Origin: a virus
IMG/VR virus record: IMGVR_UViG_3300025326_000023
Location: 1 to 64,000 of that record
Direction: 5' to 3' (one strand)
Length of the DNA stretch: 64,000 nt
This document shows positions 30,582 through 38,140 of this stretch, one piece after another. Position numbers and translations under genes: made by a program. The notes under the pieces were generated by a model that ran no database searches, was not told the origin of the DNA, and saw only the letters and a program-made list of their open reading frames with translations. Every line of letters starts with the position of its first letter. Position 1 is the first letter of the stretch.

Positions 30582-31706
30582 CTACTCCTTCCAGACGATT
30601 GGGCCGATCACGCCGCGCTCGTCGATGCCGAGTTGGACGTCGGAGCCGAACAGTCGGCCGTCGGGCGCCTGCCAAACATCGCGGCCAGGGAATCCCGGCA
30701 GATCGCGGCCGATTTTTTTGAATGGAATGATACCACCGCCCGCCTTCGGTGCGATGGCTGGAGGCCGTTCAGGGCGGGGCGGTGAGGGTAAGGGCGCGGG
30801 TGCGAACCCCGTTGGGGCGACCGGATTTTGAAGGAATCCGAAGAACTGGGACGGCGGAACCGGCCGTGGGCCTTCGCCCGTGTAGGCTGCGGCAGGCTCC
30901 CATGTTGGCCGGGGCATGGGGGCGCTCAAAACGCCAACGCCAGGCATCGGCATCGTGGCGGGCTTCGCTTCGCCACCGGTCAGTTCGCTGAGCAGCACGG
31001 CCAGCCCGCCACCACCCAGGCCAGCGACGCTGGCGGCCCCGGCAGCCAAGGCCCGTCGTCCCCAGGGCGAGGCTGGGCGCAGGGCCGGCGGCGGCGCGGT
31101 TGGCGAGGCTGGGCGCATGCCCGGCGGCGCAAGCGGAGCGGTGTTCAGGGCCGGCTGGACGGCTGGTTGCGTCGCCGCGGCTGCGGCACGGCGGGCATTG
31201 GCCTGGGCCACTGCTTCGGCGCTGATTGCGGGAGGCGGAGGTGGCGTCGCCGCCGGGCCCGTCTCGAAATGGTACCGTTCGCTCGGCGTCAGTTCGTATC
31301 TGTATCGCGGGTATCCGGTTTCGGGGTTTATGGGCCATCCAGGTCTCGTCCATTCAAATTCCTTAGACAAAGGGGTTTGCGATCGCACCGTGGGCAGCGG
31401 CAGTCGCGCCGTGTTCCTGGGCGCAGCGCGGCCGGAGACTGTGGGTGATGGGGCCGGCTGCGCCCACCAGGGCATGGTCAATTTGACGGTGCGGTCGTTC
31501 GGATTGGGCCGAACCATGCCGGGCAGCATCTTCAGTGGATTCTGGACAGCGAGTCTTTTGCCAAGAGGAATATCGGGAAGGTCCTCATCGGGGACGCCGC
31601 CGGAGGCCAAGTCTCGCAGCGATTGCACTTCCGGGGTCTGAGCCAGCATGCGCAGCCAGAGGGCGGGGTTCTTGGAAAAGGACTGGAGGATGTCGCGAGT
31701 AGGCAT
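30582..31706 (-). CDS. Virion-associated protein, polyvalent type
   Basis: The 374-residue protein starts MPTRDILQSFSKNPALWLRMLA. It has Pro/Ala-rich linkers, one hydrophobic segment (RRALAAGAASVAGLGGGGLAVLLSEL, about residues 225-250), and a C-terminal beta-type domain (DVWQAPDGRLFGSDVQLGIDERGVIGPIVW). It shares the phrase YTGEGPRPVPPSQFFGF with the next gene. Long linkers plus one hydrophobic segment fit proteins packed with the DNA in the head or ejected at infection. No enzyme motif is seen. Confidence 0.55.
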   Translation of the reverse strand: MPTRDILQSFSKNPALWLRMLAQTPEVQSLRDLASGGVPDEDLPDIPLGKRLAVQNPLKMLPGMVRPNPNDRTVKLTMPWWAQPAPSPTVSGRAAPRNTARLPLPTVRSQTPLSKEFEWTRPGWPINPETGYPRYRYELTPSERYHFETGPAATPPPPPAISAEAVAQANARRAAAAATQPAVQPALNTAPLAPPGMRPASPTAPPPALRPASPWGRRALAAGAASVAGLGGGGLAVLLSELTGGEAKPATMPMPGVGVLSAPMPRPTWEPAAAYTGEGPRPVPPSQFFGFLQNPVAPTGFAPAPLPSPPRPERPPAIAPKAGGGIIPFKKIGRDLPGFPGRDVWQAPDGRLFGSDVQLGIDERGVIGPIVWKE

Positions 31707-31980
31707 GCTACGGCTCCAGGCGTGCGGAAGGAGTCAGGGGCGAGTGGCGTGGAGCCGCGGTGCAGTGGTCCCGATAGTATACCGCTTCGGGGCGCCGATC
31801 GCAAGGCGACGGGGGCGTTGGTGAGGGCCTCGGCGCGAAAAAAACCGCGGGTTGATAAGGCCCGCGGCAGGTCACACCAAGCGGTGCGCCGAGAGGTCGA
31901 AGATCACCCCAGCAGCTCATTCATTATCCAGCGCGGGCAGCCGCCGTCAAGGCGTCCAGGCTGCCGGGAGGTGGGCCGGT
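31707..31980. other. Gene-free stretch upstream of polyvalent genes
   Basis: No gene is supported in these 274 bases. The stretch contains the terminator at 31838-31867 and should hold the promoter for the 28-31.7 kb genes. I see no clear -35/-10 pair. Confidence 0.4.
31838..31867 (-). terminator. Rho-independent terminator (minus strand)
   Basis: A perfect 7-bp stem CCGCGGG/CCCGCGG with a 9-nt loop is followed, in minus direction, by seven T residues. It ends the transcript of the gene at 31981-32301 and separates the glycan and tail cargo operons from the polyvalent genes. Confidence 0.9.
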
Positions 31981-32301
31981 CTAGTGGCCGGCGGCGAAGG
32001 CCCGCATCTCTTCGCGCCGATCCCGGAAAGCGATGAGCAACTGCAGCAACTCGTCGGGCTCGTCGCAGAGAAACGGTACGATGCGTGCGATAGTTTCGTC
32101 ATCGGCATACAGGCCGCCGGCGTCCAGTTGATCCCAGGCGGAGGTGCCCTTGGCCAGCATCTTGCTGCCTGAATTAACGATCATGAAGCCCATCTCGGCC
32201 AGCTCGAATGTGGCGCCCAGGATCCACATCACCGAGGCGTCATAGCGCGTCAGGCTGACGCCGTTGATTACGATCGTTTCGTCCGATTCGGGTTTTGACA
32301 T
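31981..32301 (-). CDS. Small hypothetical protein before a terminator
   Basis: The 106-residue protein starts MSKPESDETIVINGVSLTRYDASVMWILG, after AAGGAG. It is helical in the middle (MWILGATFELAEMGFMIV) and ends with an acidic and basic helix (LCDEPDELLQLLIAFRDRREEMRAF). I know no family for it. It is the last gene of the minus-strand cargo block, followed by a strong terminator. Confidence 0.6.
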   Translation of the reverse strand: MSKPESDETIVINGVSLTRYDASVMWILGATFELAEMGFMIVNSGSKMLAKGTSAWDQLDAGGLYADDETIARIVPFLCDEPDELLQLLIAFRDRREEMRAFAAGH

Positions 32302-32330
32302 GGTGGCTCCTTTCCTTGTTGACTTGTAGC

Positions 32331-32440
32331 CGACGTCGGGAGACGTCGGGAGACGTCGGGAGACGTCGGGCGTTTTGGATAGCCTGCCGAATTCTCACGA
32401 ATTCGGCTACGGATTCGGCTACGGATTCGGCTACGGATTG
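32331..32440. repeat. Two short tandem repeats (GACGTCGGGA and ATTCGGCTACGG)
   Basis: Four 10-bp copies of GACGTCGGGA occupy 32331-32370. After a 30-bp linker with GAATTCTCACGAATTCGG, three copies of the 12-bp unit ATTCGGCTACGG and a partial fourth (32401-32440) follow. I recall both units as intergenic repeats of Pirellula-type planctomycetes. The stop codon of the glycosyltransferase gene on the minus strand (CCGTAG) lies inside the last unit. Confidence 0.8.
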
Positions 32441-33507
32441 GTCAGGCGGATGTCGTCCGTCCCGTACCATCGCAAAAACTGATAGTCGGCGTGCGGCAGC
32501 AGGTCAATCCAGGGCCGCACGGGCACGCCGACTTTCTGCTCGCTGCCTTGGGCGTGGGGCAATTCGATCCGGTCCCAGCGTCCGGCGTAGATGTCGTCCA
32601 GGCAGCGGAAGCGTTTGATGGCGCCTTCGCCGGCCAGGCGCTGGTCGTCGGGGGCGGAGCGGCGTTGGCCGCCGAGGCGGTCCTGGGCGCCGCAGAGGGC
32701 TTGCAGGCGGGCGCGGGTGAAGTCTTCGTTGCGGAAGGGGATGTGGTGCAGCCAGAGATGTTCGGTGGGTTCTACCAAGCAGCGGCCCCGTTTCAAGAGC
32801 GGCGTGTGGCAGCCGCGCATGAAGCAGCCGTCGACGACGCCGTTGCGGTAGCGGTAGCAAGGGTGCTTCCAGTGTCCGTGCTGGCAGAAGGTGGGCGTGC
32901 GGCGGAGCCAGACCAGGGGCTGGAACTCGGCCGGGTGCAGACCGCGCTCGTTGTGCCGCGTGGAGCCGGGCGACGGGTAGTGGTCGATCGACTGCATGGG
33001 GACGGTGTTGCAGGTCGGGTCCAGGTGTGCCAGGTAGTCGCGGAACCGCAGGCCGCGGGGGGCGTGCAGGAACTCGTCGGCGTCCAGGCAGACCACCCAG
33101 AGCACGGGATACCGCTCCGTGCTGACGATCCGCTGCAGGTGCTGGTTGAGCAGCTTGACGCGCAGCTCCTCCTGGTAGTAGTCCGTGTGGTAGGATTCCA
33201 GCAGTTCGGCGCCGGCGGCCCGCGCGGTGGCCACGGTGGTGTCGGGGCTGTCGTTATCGAGCAGGTAGACCCGGTTGCAGCCGTGGCGGAAGCAATTCTG
33301 GACGGCCGCCTGAATCACGTCCGACTCGAACCAACTGGAGATCACGGCGTAGAGATGGAAATCGTCGCAGCCCAGATTCAGCCAGAAGTCAGCGCAGGAG
33401 TAGACGGTGGGCTGGGTCCAGCCGCTGTCGCGAGTCAGCCAGGACTTCAGGTCGTCCAGGTCGTTGGGAACCGGGGGGGGATCATGAAATGGGGCGCGGT
33501 CGGTCAT
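32431..33507 (-). CDS. Glycosyltransferase (GT2/GT92-like)
   Basis: The 358-residue protein has an N-terminal 'CADFWLNLGCDDFHLYAVISSWFESDVIQAAVQNCFRHGCNRVYLLDNDSPD' Rossmann-type fold of GT-A glycosyltransferases, and VVCLDADEFL as the metal-binding DxD motif. A second acidic-aromatic motif (TEHLWLHHIPFRNEDFTRARLQA) near the C-terminus fits the acceptor-binding part of glycan synthesis proteins of the GT92/DUF23 kind. It would add a sugar to a surface glycan or virion protein. ATG 33507 is used; the stop lies in a tandem repeat. It is the first of several glycan genes in this block. Confidence 0.75.
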   Translation of the reverse strand: MTDRAPFHDPPPVPNDLDDLKSWLTRDSGWTQPTVYSCADFWLNLGCDDFHLYAVISSWFESDVIQAAVQNCFRHGCNRVYLLDNDSPDTTVATARAAGAELLESYHTDYYQEELRVKLLNQHLQRIVSTERYPVLWVVCLDADEFLHAPRGLRFRDYLAHLDPTCNTVPMQSIDHYPSPGSTRHNERGLHPAEFQPLVWLRRTPTFCQHGHWKHPCYRYRNGVVDGCFMRGCHTPLLKRGRCLVEPTEHLWLHHIPFRNEDFTRARLQALCGAQDRLGGQRRSAPDDQRLAGEGAIKRFRCLDDIYAGRWDRIELPHAQGSEQKVGVPVRPWIDLLPHADYQFLRWYGTDDIRLTNP

Positions 33508-33625
33508 GGGCAAATGCCTAAATCCCAATGACGAATGTCTAAGAAAACCAGAAGCACGAATGCCGAACCGTTCTTCTCATTGTTCGTTCCTCATTGTTCG
33601 TTTCTCATTGTTCATTGCCGGGCTT
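33505..33625. repeat. Mixed AATGACGAA and TTCATTGTTC repeat array
   Basis: AATCCCAATGACGAATGTCTAAG units are followed by TTCTCATTGTTCGTTCCTCATTGTTCG units between the glycosyltransferase and the next minus-strand gene. They encode the last residues of the latter gene. Confidence 0.65.
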
Positions 33626-33957
33626 TCGTCACCTGGCAACGACTCGTCCTCGATCGTCAGTTCGACATGCTGGCCCTCCAGGTCCGCCAGGCGTTCCAGC
33701 AGATCGCAGCGGCCGATGGAGACGTGGTCCGAATCCACCGACGTGTATCCGCTGTAGCCCCAGCCCATCTCAGCCACGGCGGGGCCGCGGGCGATCTCCT
33801 CGCCGTTCAGCACGGCGCGGACGGAATCGGTCCATTTGTGTTCCATGATCTCGTCCACAAGATCATGATTGCCGATCTGGATCGCACCTTCGTTCGGGCC
33901 ATCACATCGGTACGGATCGCCGCCATGGACGACACCAGAGAATGAAATACGTGTCAA
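33577..33957 (-). CDS. Hypothetical protein with repeat-encoded tail
   Basis: I do not recognise it. No ATG is suitably placed; a TTG at 33957 after AAAGGTG gives MTRISFSGVVHGGDPYRCDGPNEGAIQIGNH. The body is mixed alpha/beta with an acidic C-terminus (CDLLERLADLEGQHVELTIEDESLPGDE). The last 14 residues (AMNNEKRTMRNEQ) come from the repeat array at 33535-33625 and closely match the tail of the leftmost gene (EMNNEERTMNNEQ), although the two proteins are otherwise unrelated. Confidence 0.45.
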   Translation of the reverse strand: MTRISFSGVVHGGDPYRCDGPNEGAIQIGNHDLVDEIMEHKWTDSVRAVLNGEEIARGPAVAEMGWGYSGYTSVDSDHVSIGRCDLLERLADLEGQHVELTIEDESLPGDESPAMNNEKRTMRNEQ

Positions 33958-34062
33958 GATAGCACCTTTGTCGTCAACAGGGTAGTGTGGGCAAGCACCG
34001 TGGTAAACTGGGGAGACCAAAGTAGCGCCGCGCTACTTTGCTTTCGCATTAGGGGGGTATCA

Positions 34063-34578
34063 TCAGTATTCGAATCGGATCTGAGCCGGTGGGTGGATGA
34101 ATGGTGGCTGCGTCCACCAAATGTGCCGGGGTGGCAGGGTCATCAACTGCTCCACGATCGCCCAAGGATAGATGTTGTTGAAGGTAAAGTAGGTTGCGTC
34201 TGGTAGGTGGACCGTATAGCACCAGCCAATGGGATGGGCCTCCATGAGTTGTTGGCGCGTGACCGGGCCGAAGAAGCCATGTCTCCAGGTGCGCTGGTCC
34301 AGGGTGCCGGGAGGACGCAGGGTGCCGGGTGTCAGACGCAAGGCGCCTTCCAGTTGTTTCAGGGGCAAGAAAGTTGGCTCGTCGGCATCCCAGAAATACA
34401 AGTCGCAGCAGGAGAAGTCCCGTGCCAGATGGAGGGTGAAGCGGACGCGCTCGGGCGCGCTGGGGGGCGGCGGGCCAGGCGTGGCAAGAGCCAAGGAGGT
34501 GACGCCGCCAGCGGTTATCGCGGCGCAGGCGCCGAAAAACTCTCGGCGGTCACAACGGAGCAGAGCGGTCATGTGCAT
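34063..34578 (-). CDS. Tat-signal exported protein
   Basis: The 171-residue protein begins MTALLRCDRREFFGACAAITAGGVTSLALATPG. This has a twin-arginine signal (R-R-E-F-F) followed by a hydrophobic stretch and a signal-peptidase-like site near ALA-TPG. The mature part has a beta-rich segment with aromatics (RVRFTLHLARDFSCCDLYFWDADEPTFL; GWCYTVHLPDATYFTFNNIYPWAIVEQL). Phage-encoded Tat substrates are rare; they are common among planctomycete secreted proteins. So it is probably a host-derived protein exported folded to the periplasm. The function is unknown. Confidence 0.6.
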   Translation of the reverse strand: MHMTALLRCDRREFFGACAAITAGGVTSLALATPGPPPPSAPERVRFTLHLARDFSCCDLYFWDADEPTFLPLKQLEGALRLTPGTLRPPGTLDQRTWRHGFFGPVTRQQLMEAHPIGWCYTVHLPDATYFTFNNIYPWAIVEQLMTLPPRHIWWTQPPFIHPPAQIRFEY

Positions 34579-34587
34579 GCCCCTTTC

Positions 34588-34660
34588 GATGAAATGACGA
34601 AATCCGAATGACGAATGCCGAAGATGGTTTCGTCATTCGGGTTTCTTTAGACATTCGGCC
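34588..34660. repeat. AATGACGAA fold-back repeat
   Basis: ATGACGAAATCCGAATGACGAATGCCGAAGATGG is followed by the complementary TTTCGTCATTCGGGTTTCTTTAGACATTCGG. The two halves pair around the centre at about 34620. It also encodes the last residues (AECLKKPE) of the minus-strand gene at 34633-34965. Confidence 0.65.
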
Positions 34661-34965
34661 CTTGGCCCTTGGCCGTCGTAACTCCGGGCAAACAGACTGA
34701 CGCACAAGTCGCCGTCGGGAAGCAAGGTGAGTTGGAATCGCGGCGAACGGGTGAGGGATTGTTCCTGGGCGTCCAGCAATTGGTTGACGATCCAGACGAG
34801 CATCGCGCAGGAGAGTTCCGGCACGCTGTTTTGGGTGGTGGCTTTTATCAAACATGTTCGTCCTTGCGCCGGCTGGCACCAGGGGCTGATGCGCAGGGAT
34901 GCTGCGGCCTGCTGTCGGCCTTGCGGGTCATCCCTTATCAACATTTCTCGGGTGGTCTTCTCCAT
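34633..34965 (-). CDS. Hypothetical protein, 110 residues
   Basis: The protein starts MEKTTREMLIRDDPQGRQQAAASLRI, with GGAGG upstream. The middle is helical (SCAMLVWIVNQLLDAQEQSL) and it continues RFQLTLLPDGDLCVSLFARSYDG, a likely strand pair. I know no family for it. The last residues (AECLKKPE) are repeat-encoded. It lies between small unknown genes within the glycan block. Confidence 0.5.
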   Translation of the reverse strand: MEKTTREMLIRDDPQGRQQAAASLRISPWCQPAQGRTCLIKATTQNSVPELSCAMLVWIVNQLLDAQEQSLTRSPRFQLTLLPDGDLCVSLFARSYDGQGPRAECLKKPE

Positions 34966-35016
34966 GTTCCCATGCCTCCAGGTTAGAACGGACGGGGTTA
35001 AATCTCGGGCGCGCGG

Positions 35017-35316
35017 TCATCCGCGGGGTCCTTTCTGAAATTGGTCCAGCAGCCGTTCCAGCGTAAGGCGCGCCGCCTGCAGCGAGTCGTCGCCCGGCTG
35101 GGCGCGGAAAAAATCCTGATTGTGATTGACCAAGTCGCGGATGCGCTGCATCTCCGCCTGGCTGCTTTCCAGATAATACAGCCATTCGATGGTTGTGTGG
35201 AGATCTGCGCCGTGCTGATATGGCGCGGCGTAAACTGCGCTGGCGAGAGCCGCCATGTATTCGATGGTGGCGTGGAGTTTTATGTCGGGTGTCGCGGATA
35301 TTGGAAAACGGATCAT
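35017..35316 (-). CDS. Small helical hypothetical protein
   Basis: The 99-residue protein starts MIRFPISATPDIKLHATIEYMAALASAVYAAPY and is helical throughout (TTIEWLYYLESSQAEMQRIRDLVNHNQDFF; LQAARLTLERLLDQFQKGPRG). The longer frame from 35391 lacks support. I know no family for it. It is directly downstream of a GT2-type gene on the same strand and may be co-transcribed. Confidence 0.5.
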   Translation of the reverse strand: MIRFPISATPDIKLHATIEYMAALASAVYAAPYQHGADLHTTIEWLYYLESSQAEMQRIRDLVNHNQDFFRAQPGDDSLQAARLTLERLLDQFQKGPRG

Positions 35317-35332
35317 GGTGGATCGCCTACAA

Positions 35333-36079
35333 TCAAAACGGACGGGGTTGGATCTTGGGCATGATAGCCCAGGAGTACAGATCGGGTCCATTCCATCCGA
35401 TGGGGGGCGTTGGCATGGGTTCCATCGGATCGTCGGCGCGGAGCCGCCAGAAGTCGGGGCCCTGGGTGCTGATGTGCTGCGTGCCCGCTTCGCGGCAGTA
35501 CCAGTACCAGGGGCGGTCGTCCGGGGTGGAGCTGGCCGCCTGTCCGAAGCGCAGCCAGAACTTGATCGCCAGCCCCACGTCGTCGCCCAGGTCGCCGGCG
35601 TCGTAGCCGCCCAAGGCCCGCAGTTCGGGCAGCCGGTAGGCCCAGCAGCCGCCGTAGCCCCATTGCCAGGGGTGCAGGCCCACGCCCGCGTGCGCGAGGC
35701 AGGCTTTCAAGAGGCCCGGCCGCTGGGTCTCCAGGACGACCATGCACTGGGCCCAGGGATTGTGCTCCAGGGCCTCGGCCGCGCAGGCCATGGCCTGCGG
35801 CCACATCACGTCGTCGTCGTCCCAGCAGAGGATGGCCTCGGTGCCGGGGGACACCAGGTCGATCGCCGCGTTGCGTTTGGTGCCGAAGTCGGGGTAGCGG
35901 GTCGGGGTGGAGACCAGCCGCCAGCGGTCGCCGGACTGCGTGGGGTACTGGCCGGCGTCGTCCAAGATCACCAATTCCCGGTCGGGGTGGGTCTGCTGGA
36001 GGAAGCAGTGGATGGCGCGGCCCAGCAGGTGCGGGCGTTTGTAGGTGGGGCAGACGGCGGCGATTCGCACGGCTTGCAA
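35333..36079 (-). CDS. GT2-family glycosyltransferase
   Basis: The 248-residue protein has the GT-A signature MQAVRIAAVCPTYKRPHLLGRAIHCFLQQTHPDRELVILDDAGQ at its N-terminus and LCWDDDDVMWPQAM as the DxD motif. It resembles the protein at 38137-38880 strongly (same HPDRELVILDD phrase), so the two are paralogues. It uses a nucleotide-sugar to extend a glycan. The C-terminus has Trp/Tyr-rich motifs (YWYCREAGTQH) not seen in the paralogue, so the acceptors may differ. Confidence 0.85.
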   Translation of the reverse strand: MQAVRIAAVCPTYKRPHLLGRAIHCFLQQTHPDRELVILDDAGQYPTQSGDRWRLVSTPTRYPDFGTKRNAAIDLVSPGTEAILCWDDDDVMWPQAMACAAEALEHNPWAQCMVVLETQRPGLLKACLAHAGVGLHPWQWGYGGCWAYRLPELRALGGYDAGDLGDDVGLAIKFWLRFGQAASSTPDDRPWYWYCREAGTQHISTQGPDFWRLRADDPMEPMPTPPIGWNGPDLYSWAIMPKIQPRPF

Positions 36080-36180
36080 TTCCTAATGTCTAAACACCCA
36101 ATGTCTAAGAAATGACGAAAACCGAATGACGAAGCGCGCTTAGACATTCGTCATTCGTCATTCGGATTTTTGTATTCTCG
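36080..36180. repeat. AATGACGAA/TTCGTCATT fold-back repeat
   Basis: AATGTCTAAACACCCAATGTCTAAGAAATGACGAAAACCGAATGACGAAG is followed by CTTAGACATTCGTCATTCGTCATTCGG. The two halves are complementary. The right end encodes the last codons (NPNDE) of the ClpC-N gene on the minus strand. Confidence 0.65.
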
Positions 36181-36816
36181 GATCCATGGCACGTCGATCC
36201 ACTGGCCGTTTTCGAGCTGCTCCTGGAGGATCGGGAACATCGTGAAATCCTTAGTCCGAAGTGCGAACCGCAGCCGGCCGGCGGGGGGCCGCGCGGGTTC
36301 AGCGGGTTGCTCAGCTTCAGCGTTTGACGGCGGCGGGGGCGGGGGCGGGTCAGTAGGCGATTGAGCGCCGAGCCAAGCCAGGACCCGTTGGCGGACTTCG
36401 GCCAGGTCCAGCCCCAGGTTGACGAGGATCTTGGCGGCAACGGTTTCCCGCTCGCGCAGGATCCCCAACAGGAGATGTTCGGTGCCCACATAACTATGGT
36501 TCAGCAGGCGGGCTTCCTCGATCGCATACTCGATGACTTTCTTAGCCCGTGGCGTCTGGGGCAACTTGCCCATGGTCACCATTTCCGGCCCGTGCTGGAC
36601 CAGCCTCTCAACCTCCAGGCCGATCTTCCGCAAATCGACGTCGAGGTTCTTGAACACGCTGGCCGCCACGCCGCTGCCCTCTTTCACCAGCCCCAAGAGG
36701 ATGTGCTCGGTGCCGACGTATTCGTGATTGAATTTCAGAGCCTCCTGGTTGGCCAGTTGCATGACTTTGCGGGCGCGGTCGGTGAATCGCGGCATGCGAG
36801 ACTCGCTATTCGACAT
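36151..36816 (-). CDS. Stand-alone ClpC N-terminal-domain protein 1
   Basis: The 221-residue protein carries two Clp-N repeats: MPRFTDRARKVMQLANQEALKFNHEYVGTEHILLGLVKEGSGVAASVFKNL, then TPRAKKVIEYAIEEARLLNHSYVGTEHLLLGILRERETVAAKIL. This is nearly identical to the N-domain of bacterial, and especially planctomycete, ClpC. It has no ATPase module. In cells the N-domain binds adaptors and phosphoarginine-marked substrates. A free copy could compete for adaptors or divert the ClpCP protease. A Pro-rich linker and a short charged tail follow. It pairs with the next gene upstream, a second Clp-N protein. The N-terminus and C-terminus are partly repeat-encoded. Confidence 0.9.
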   Translation of the reverse strand: MSNSESRMPRFTDRARKVMQLANQEALKFNHEYVGTEHILLGLVKEGSGVAASVFKNLDVDLRKIGLEVERLVQHGPEMVTMGKLPQTPRAKKVIEYAIEEARLLNHSYVGTEHLLLGILRERETVAAKILVNLGLDLAEVRQRVLAWLGAQSPTDPPPPPPPSNAEAEQPAEPARPPAGRLRFALRTKDFTMFPILQEQLENGQWIDVPWIREYKNPNDE

Positions 36817-36865
36817 TTGTCCTTCGTCCTTCCTTAGTCATTGGGCATTTAGGCATTCTTCATTT
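36817..36865. repeat. Short TTCGTCATT repeat between Clp-N genes
   Basis: ATTTGTCCTTCGTCCTTCCTTAGTCATTGGGCATTTAGGCATTCTTCATT separates the two Clp-N genes. It includes the start codon of the downstream one, MSNSES. Confidence 0.55.
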
Positions 36866-37420
36866 GGGACGCCCCACGGGGAACGGCCATAGTCGGCGCA
36901 TATTCCAGGCGACCTCCGCGGGCAGCGATTCGAGCGTGCCGGCGCCGGGCGCCGCGGTGCCGGCGGGGTGGATCGCGAGGATCTCGGCGCGGACCGCTTC
37001 GAGTTCCACGCCGCAGGAGCGGAGGATCCCGGCGGCGACGCTCTCGCGCTCGCGCAGCAACCCCAGTAGGAGATGGCCGGTGCCGACGCAGGGGTGGTGC
37101 AGGGCCTGGGCCTCCTCCATGGCAAACGCGACGGCGTGCCGGGCACGCCGCGTGGGCTGGGCGTTTTCCGGCATCGGCGCGTACTCAGGGGGCGGAAACA
37201 GTTTGCCCACGGCATGTCGGATGGCCTGCAGATCGGCGCCGAGGTTCCGCAACGCCGCCAGGGCGATACAGCGATCCTCTTGCAGTAGGGCCAGCAGCAG
37301 ATGGTCGGTGTGGATGTGCTCGTGGCGGTGCCGGCGGGCCGCGCACTGGGCCGACTCGATCACTCTGAGGCAGCGATCGGTGAAGCGGTCCAAGCCGGTT
37401 AGGCATTCGTCATTCGTCAT
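36860..37420 (-). CDS. Stand-alone ClpC N-terminal-domain protein 2
   Basis: The 186-residue protein is a divergent Clp-N pair: RFTDRCLRVIESAQCAARRHRHEHIHTDHLLLALLQEDRCIALAALRNLG and TRRARHAVAFAMEEAQALHHPCVGTGHLLLGLLRERESVAAGILRSCG. It differs from its neighbour more than from a typical ClpC fold, so the two did not arise by recent duplication. No ATPase follows. Its N-terminal residues MTNDECLTGLD come from a repeat array. Two tandem free N-domains suggest the phage targets the ClpC chaperone or its adaptors. Confidence 0.85.
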   Translation of the reverse strand: MTNDECLTGLDRFTDRCLRVIESAQCAARRHRHEHIHTDHLLLALLQEDRCIALAALRNLGADLQAIRHAVGKLFPPPEYAPMPENAQPTRRARHAVAFAMEEAQALHHPCVGTGHLLLGLLRERESVAAGILRSCGVELEAVRAEILAIHPAGTAAPGAGTLESLPAEVAWNMRRLWPFPVGRPK

Positions 37421-37465
37421 TCGTCATTCTTTCGTCATTGGATATTTCGTCATTCGTCATTCTGG
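37400..37465. repeat. TTCGTCATT repeat array
   Basis: TTAGGCATTCGTCATTCGTCATTCGTCATTCTTTCGTCATTGGATATTTCGTCATTCG-type units separate the methyltransferase gene from Clp-N gene 2. They supply the methyltransferase C-terminus (QNDE) and the N-terminus MTNDECL of the Clp-N protein. Confidence 0.65.
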
Positions 37466-37998
37466 GGCAGGATCCGAATCACGTCGTCCTGGACAGCCAG
37501 GCGGCTGCCGTCCTGCCAGGCCGTCACAAGCCGCTGGATCTCGTCCAGTGTTGGCCACTGGCCGGGGTCGTGCGGTGCGGGCGGGGCATCGGTGAACAGG
37601 CGGGCGTCGTCAATCAAAATCACGTGCCGGCCGCGGGTGCCGTTGATGGCGCGCAGCTCCTCCAGCAGCGGGCATTCGGGGGCCAATCGCGGGCCGCAGG
37701 CCCAATGGGCGTCGAGCCAGAACAAGGCGGGCTCGCGCAAATCAGGCAGCATCTGGGCCAGCACGTTTGGCGAATTGCCCAGGTGCAGCACCACGTTGGC
37801 GAACGGCCGCAGCCGGCGGTAGGCGCGCTGGTAGGTGTCGGGGTAGAGTTCGATGGTATCCACGCGTCGGAAGTAGCCGGCGGCCAGGGCGGCGGTGTGG
37901 CCGGCGCCCGAGCCGGTTTCGATAAAGCGGGTGGGCCGGTACGTCTCCAGGATCGTCTGGAGCAGTTCGGGGTCGAGGCTGGGGGAGATGCTGCCCAT
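37450..37998 (-). CDS. SAM-dependent methyltransferase-like protein
   Basis: The 182-residue protein starts MGSISPSLDPELLQTILETYRPTRFIETGSGAGHTAALAAGYFRRVDTIELYPDTYQRAYRR. The ETGSGAG loop and the acidic TIELYP strand are motif I and II of class I methyltransferases. PALFWLDAHWACGP resembles the 'fwlDaH' motif of FkbM and glycan-associated methyltransferases. It probably methylates a sugar or lipid carrier in the glycan block. It lacks extra domains. Its last residues are repeat-encoded. Confidence 0.7.
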   Translation of the reverse strand: MGSISPSLDPELLQTILETYRPTRFIETGSGAGHTAALAAGYFRRVDTIELYPDTYQRAYRRLRPFANVVLHLGNSPNVLAQMLPDLREPALFWLDAHWACGPRLAPECPLLEELRAINGTRGRHVILIDDARLFTDAPPAPHDPGQWPTLDEIQRLVTAWQDGSRLAVQDDVIRILPQNDE

Positions 37999-38024
37999 GG
38001 CGAGCCCTCAAGTTCGAGGACGAA

Positions 38025-38140
38025 GGACGAAGGACCCGATAACGGAGGAATGAGGAATGAGGAATGAGGAAAGCAGTTCGGCATTCGGGCTTCGGGCTTC
38101 TTTAGACATTCGACATTCGGTTTTCGTCATTTTGGTTCAC
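38025..38140. repeat. Mixed GAATGAG / TTCGTCATT fold-back repeat
   Basis: GAGGAATGAGGAATGAGGAATGAGGAAAGCAGTTCGGCATTCGGGC and TTTAGACATTCGACATTCGGTTTTCGTCATT lie between the GT2 gene and the methyltransferase gene. The centre GCAGTTCGGC matches the centres of other copies. Confidence 0.65.

Noticed and set aside
32331-32440. Second CRISPR-like array
   Set aside because: The 10-bp and 12-bp units are directly adjacent with no unique spacers, so these are tandem repeats.
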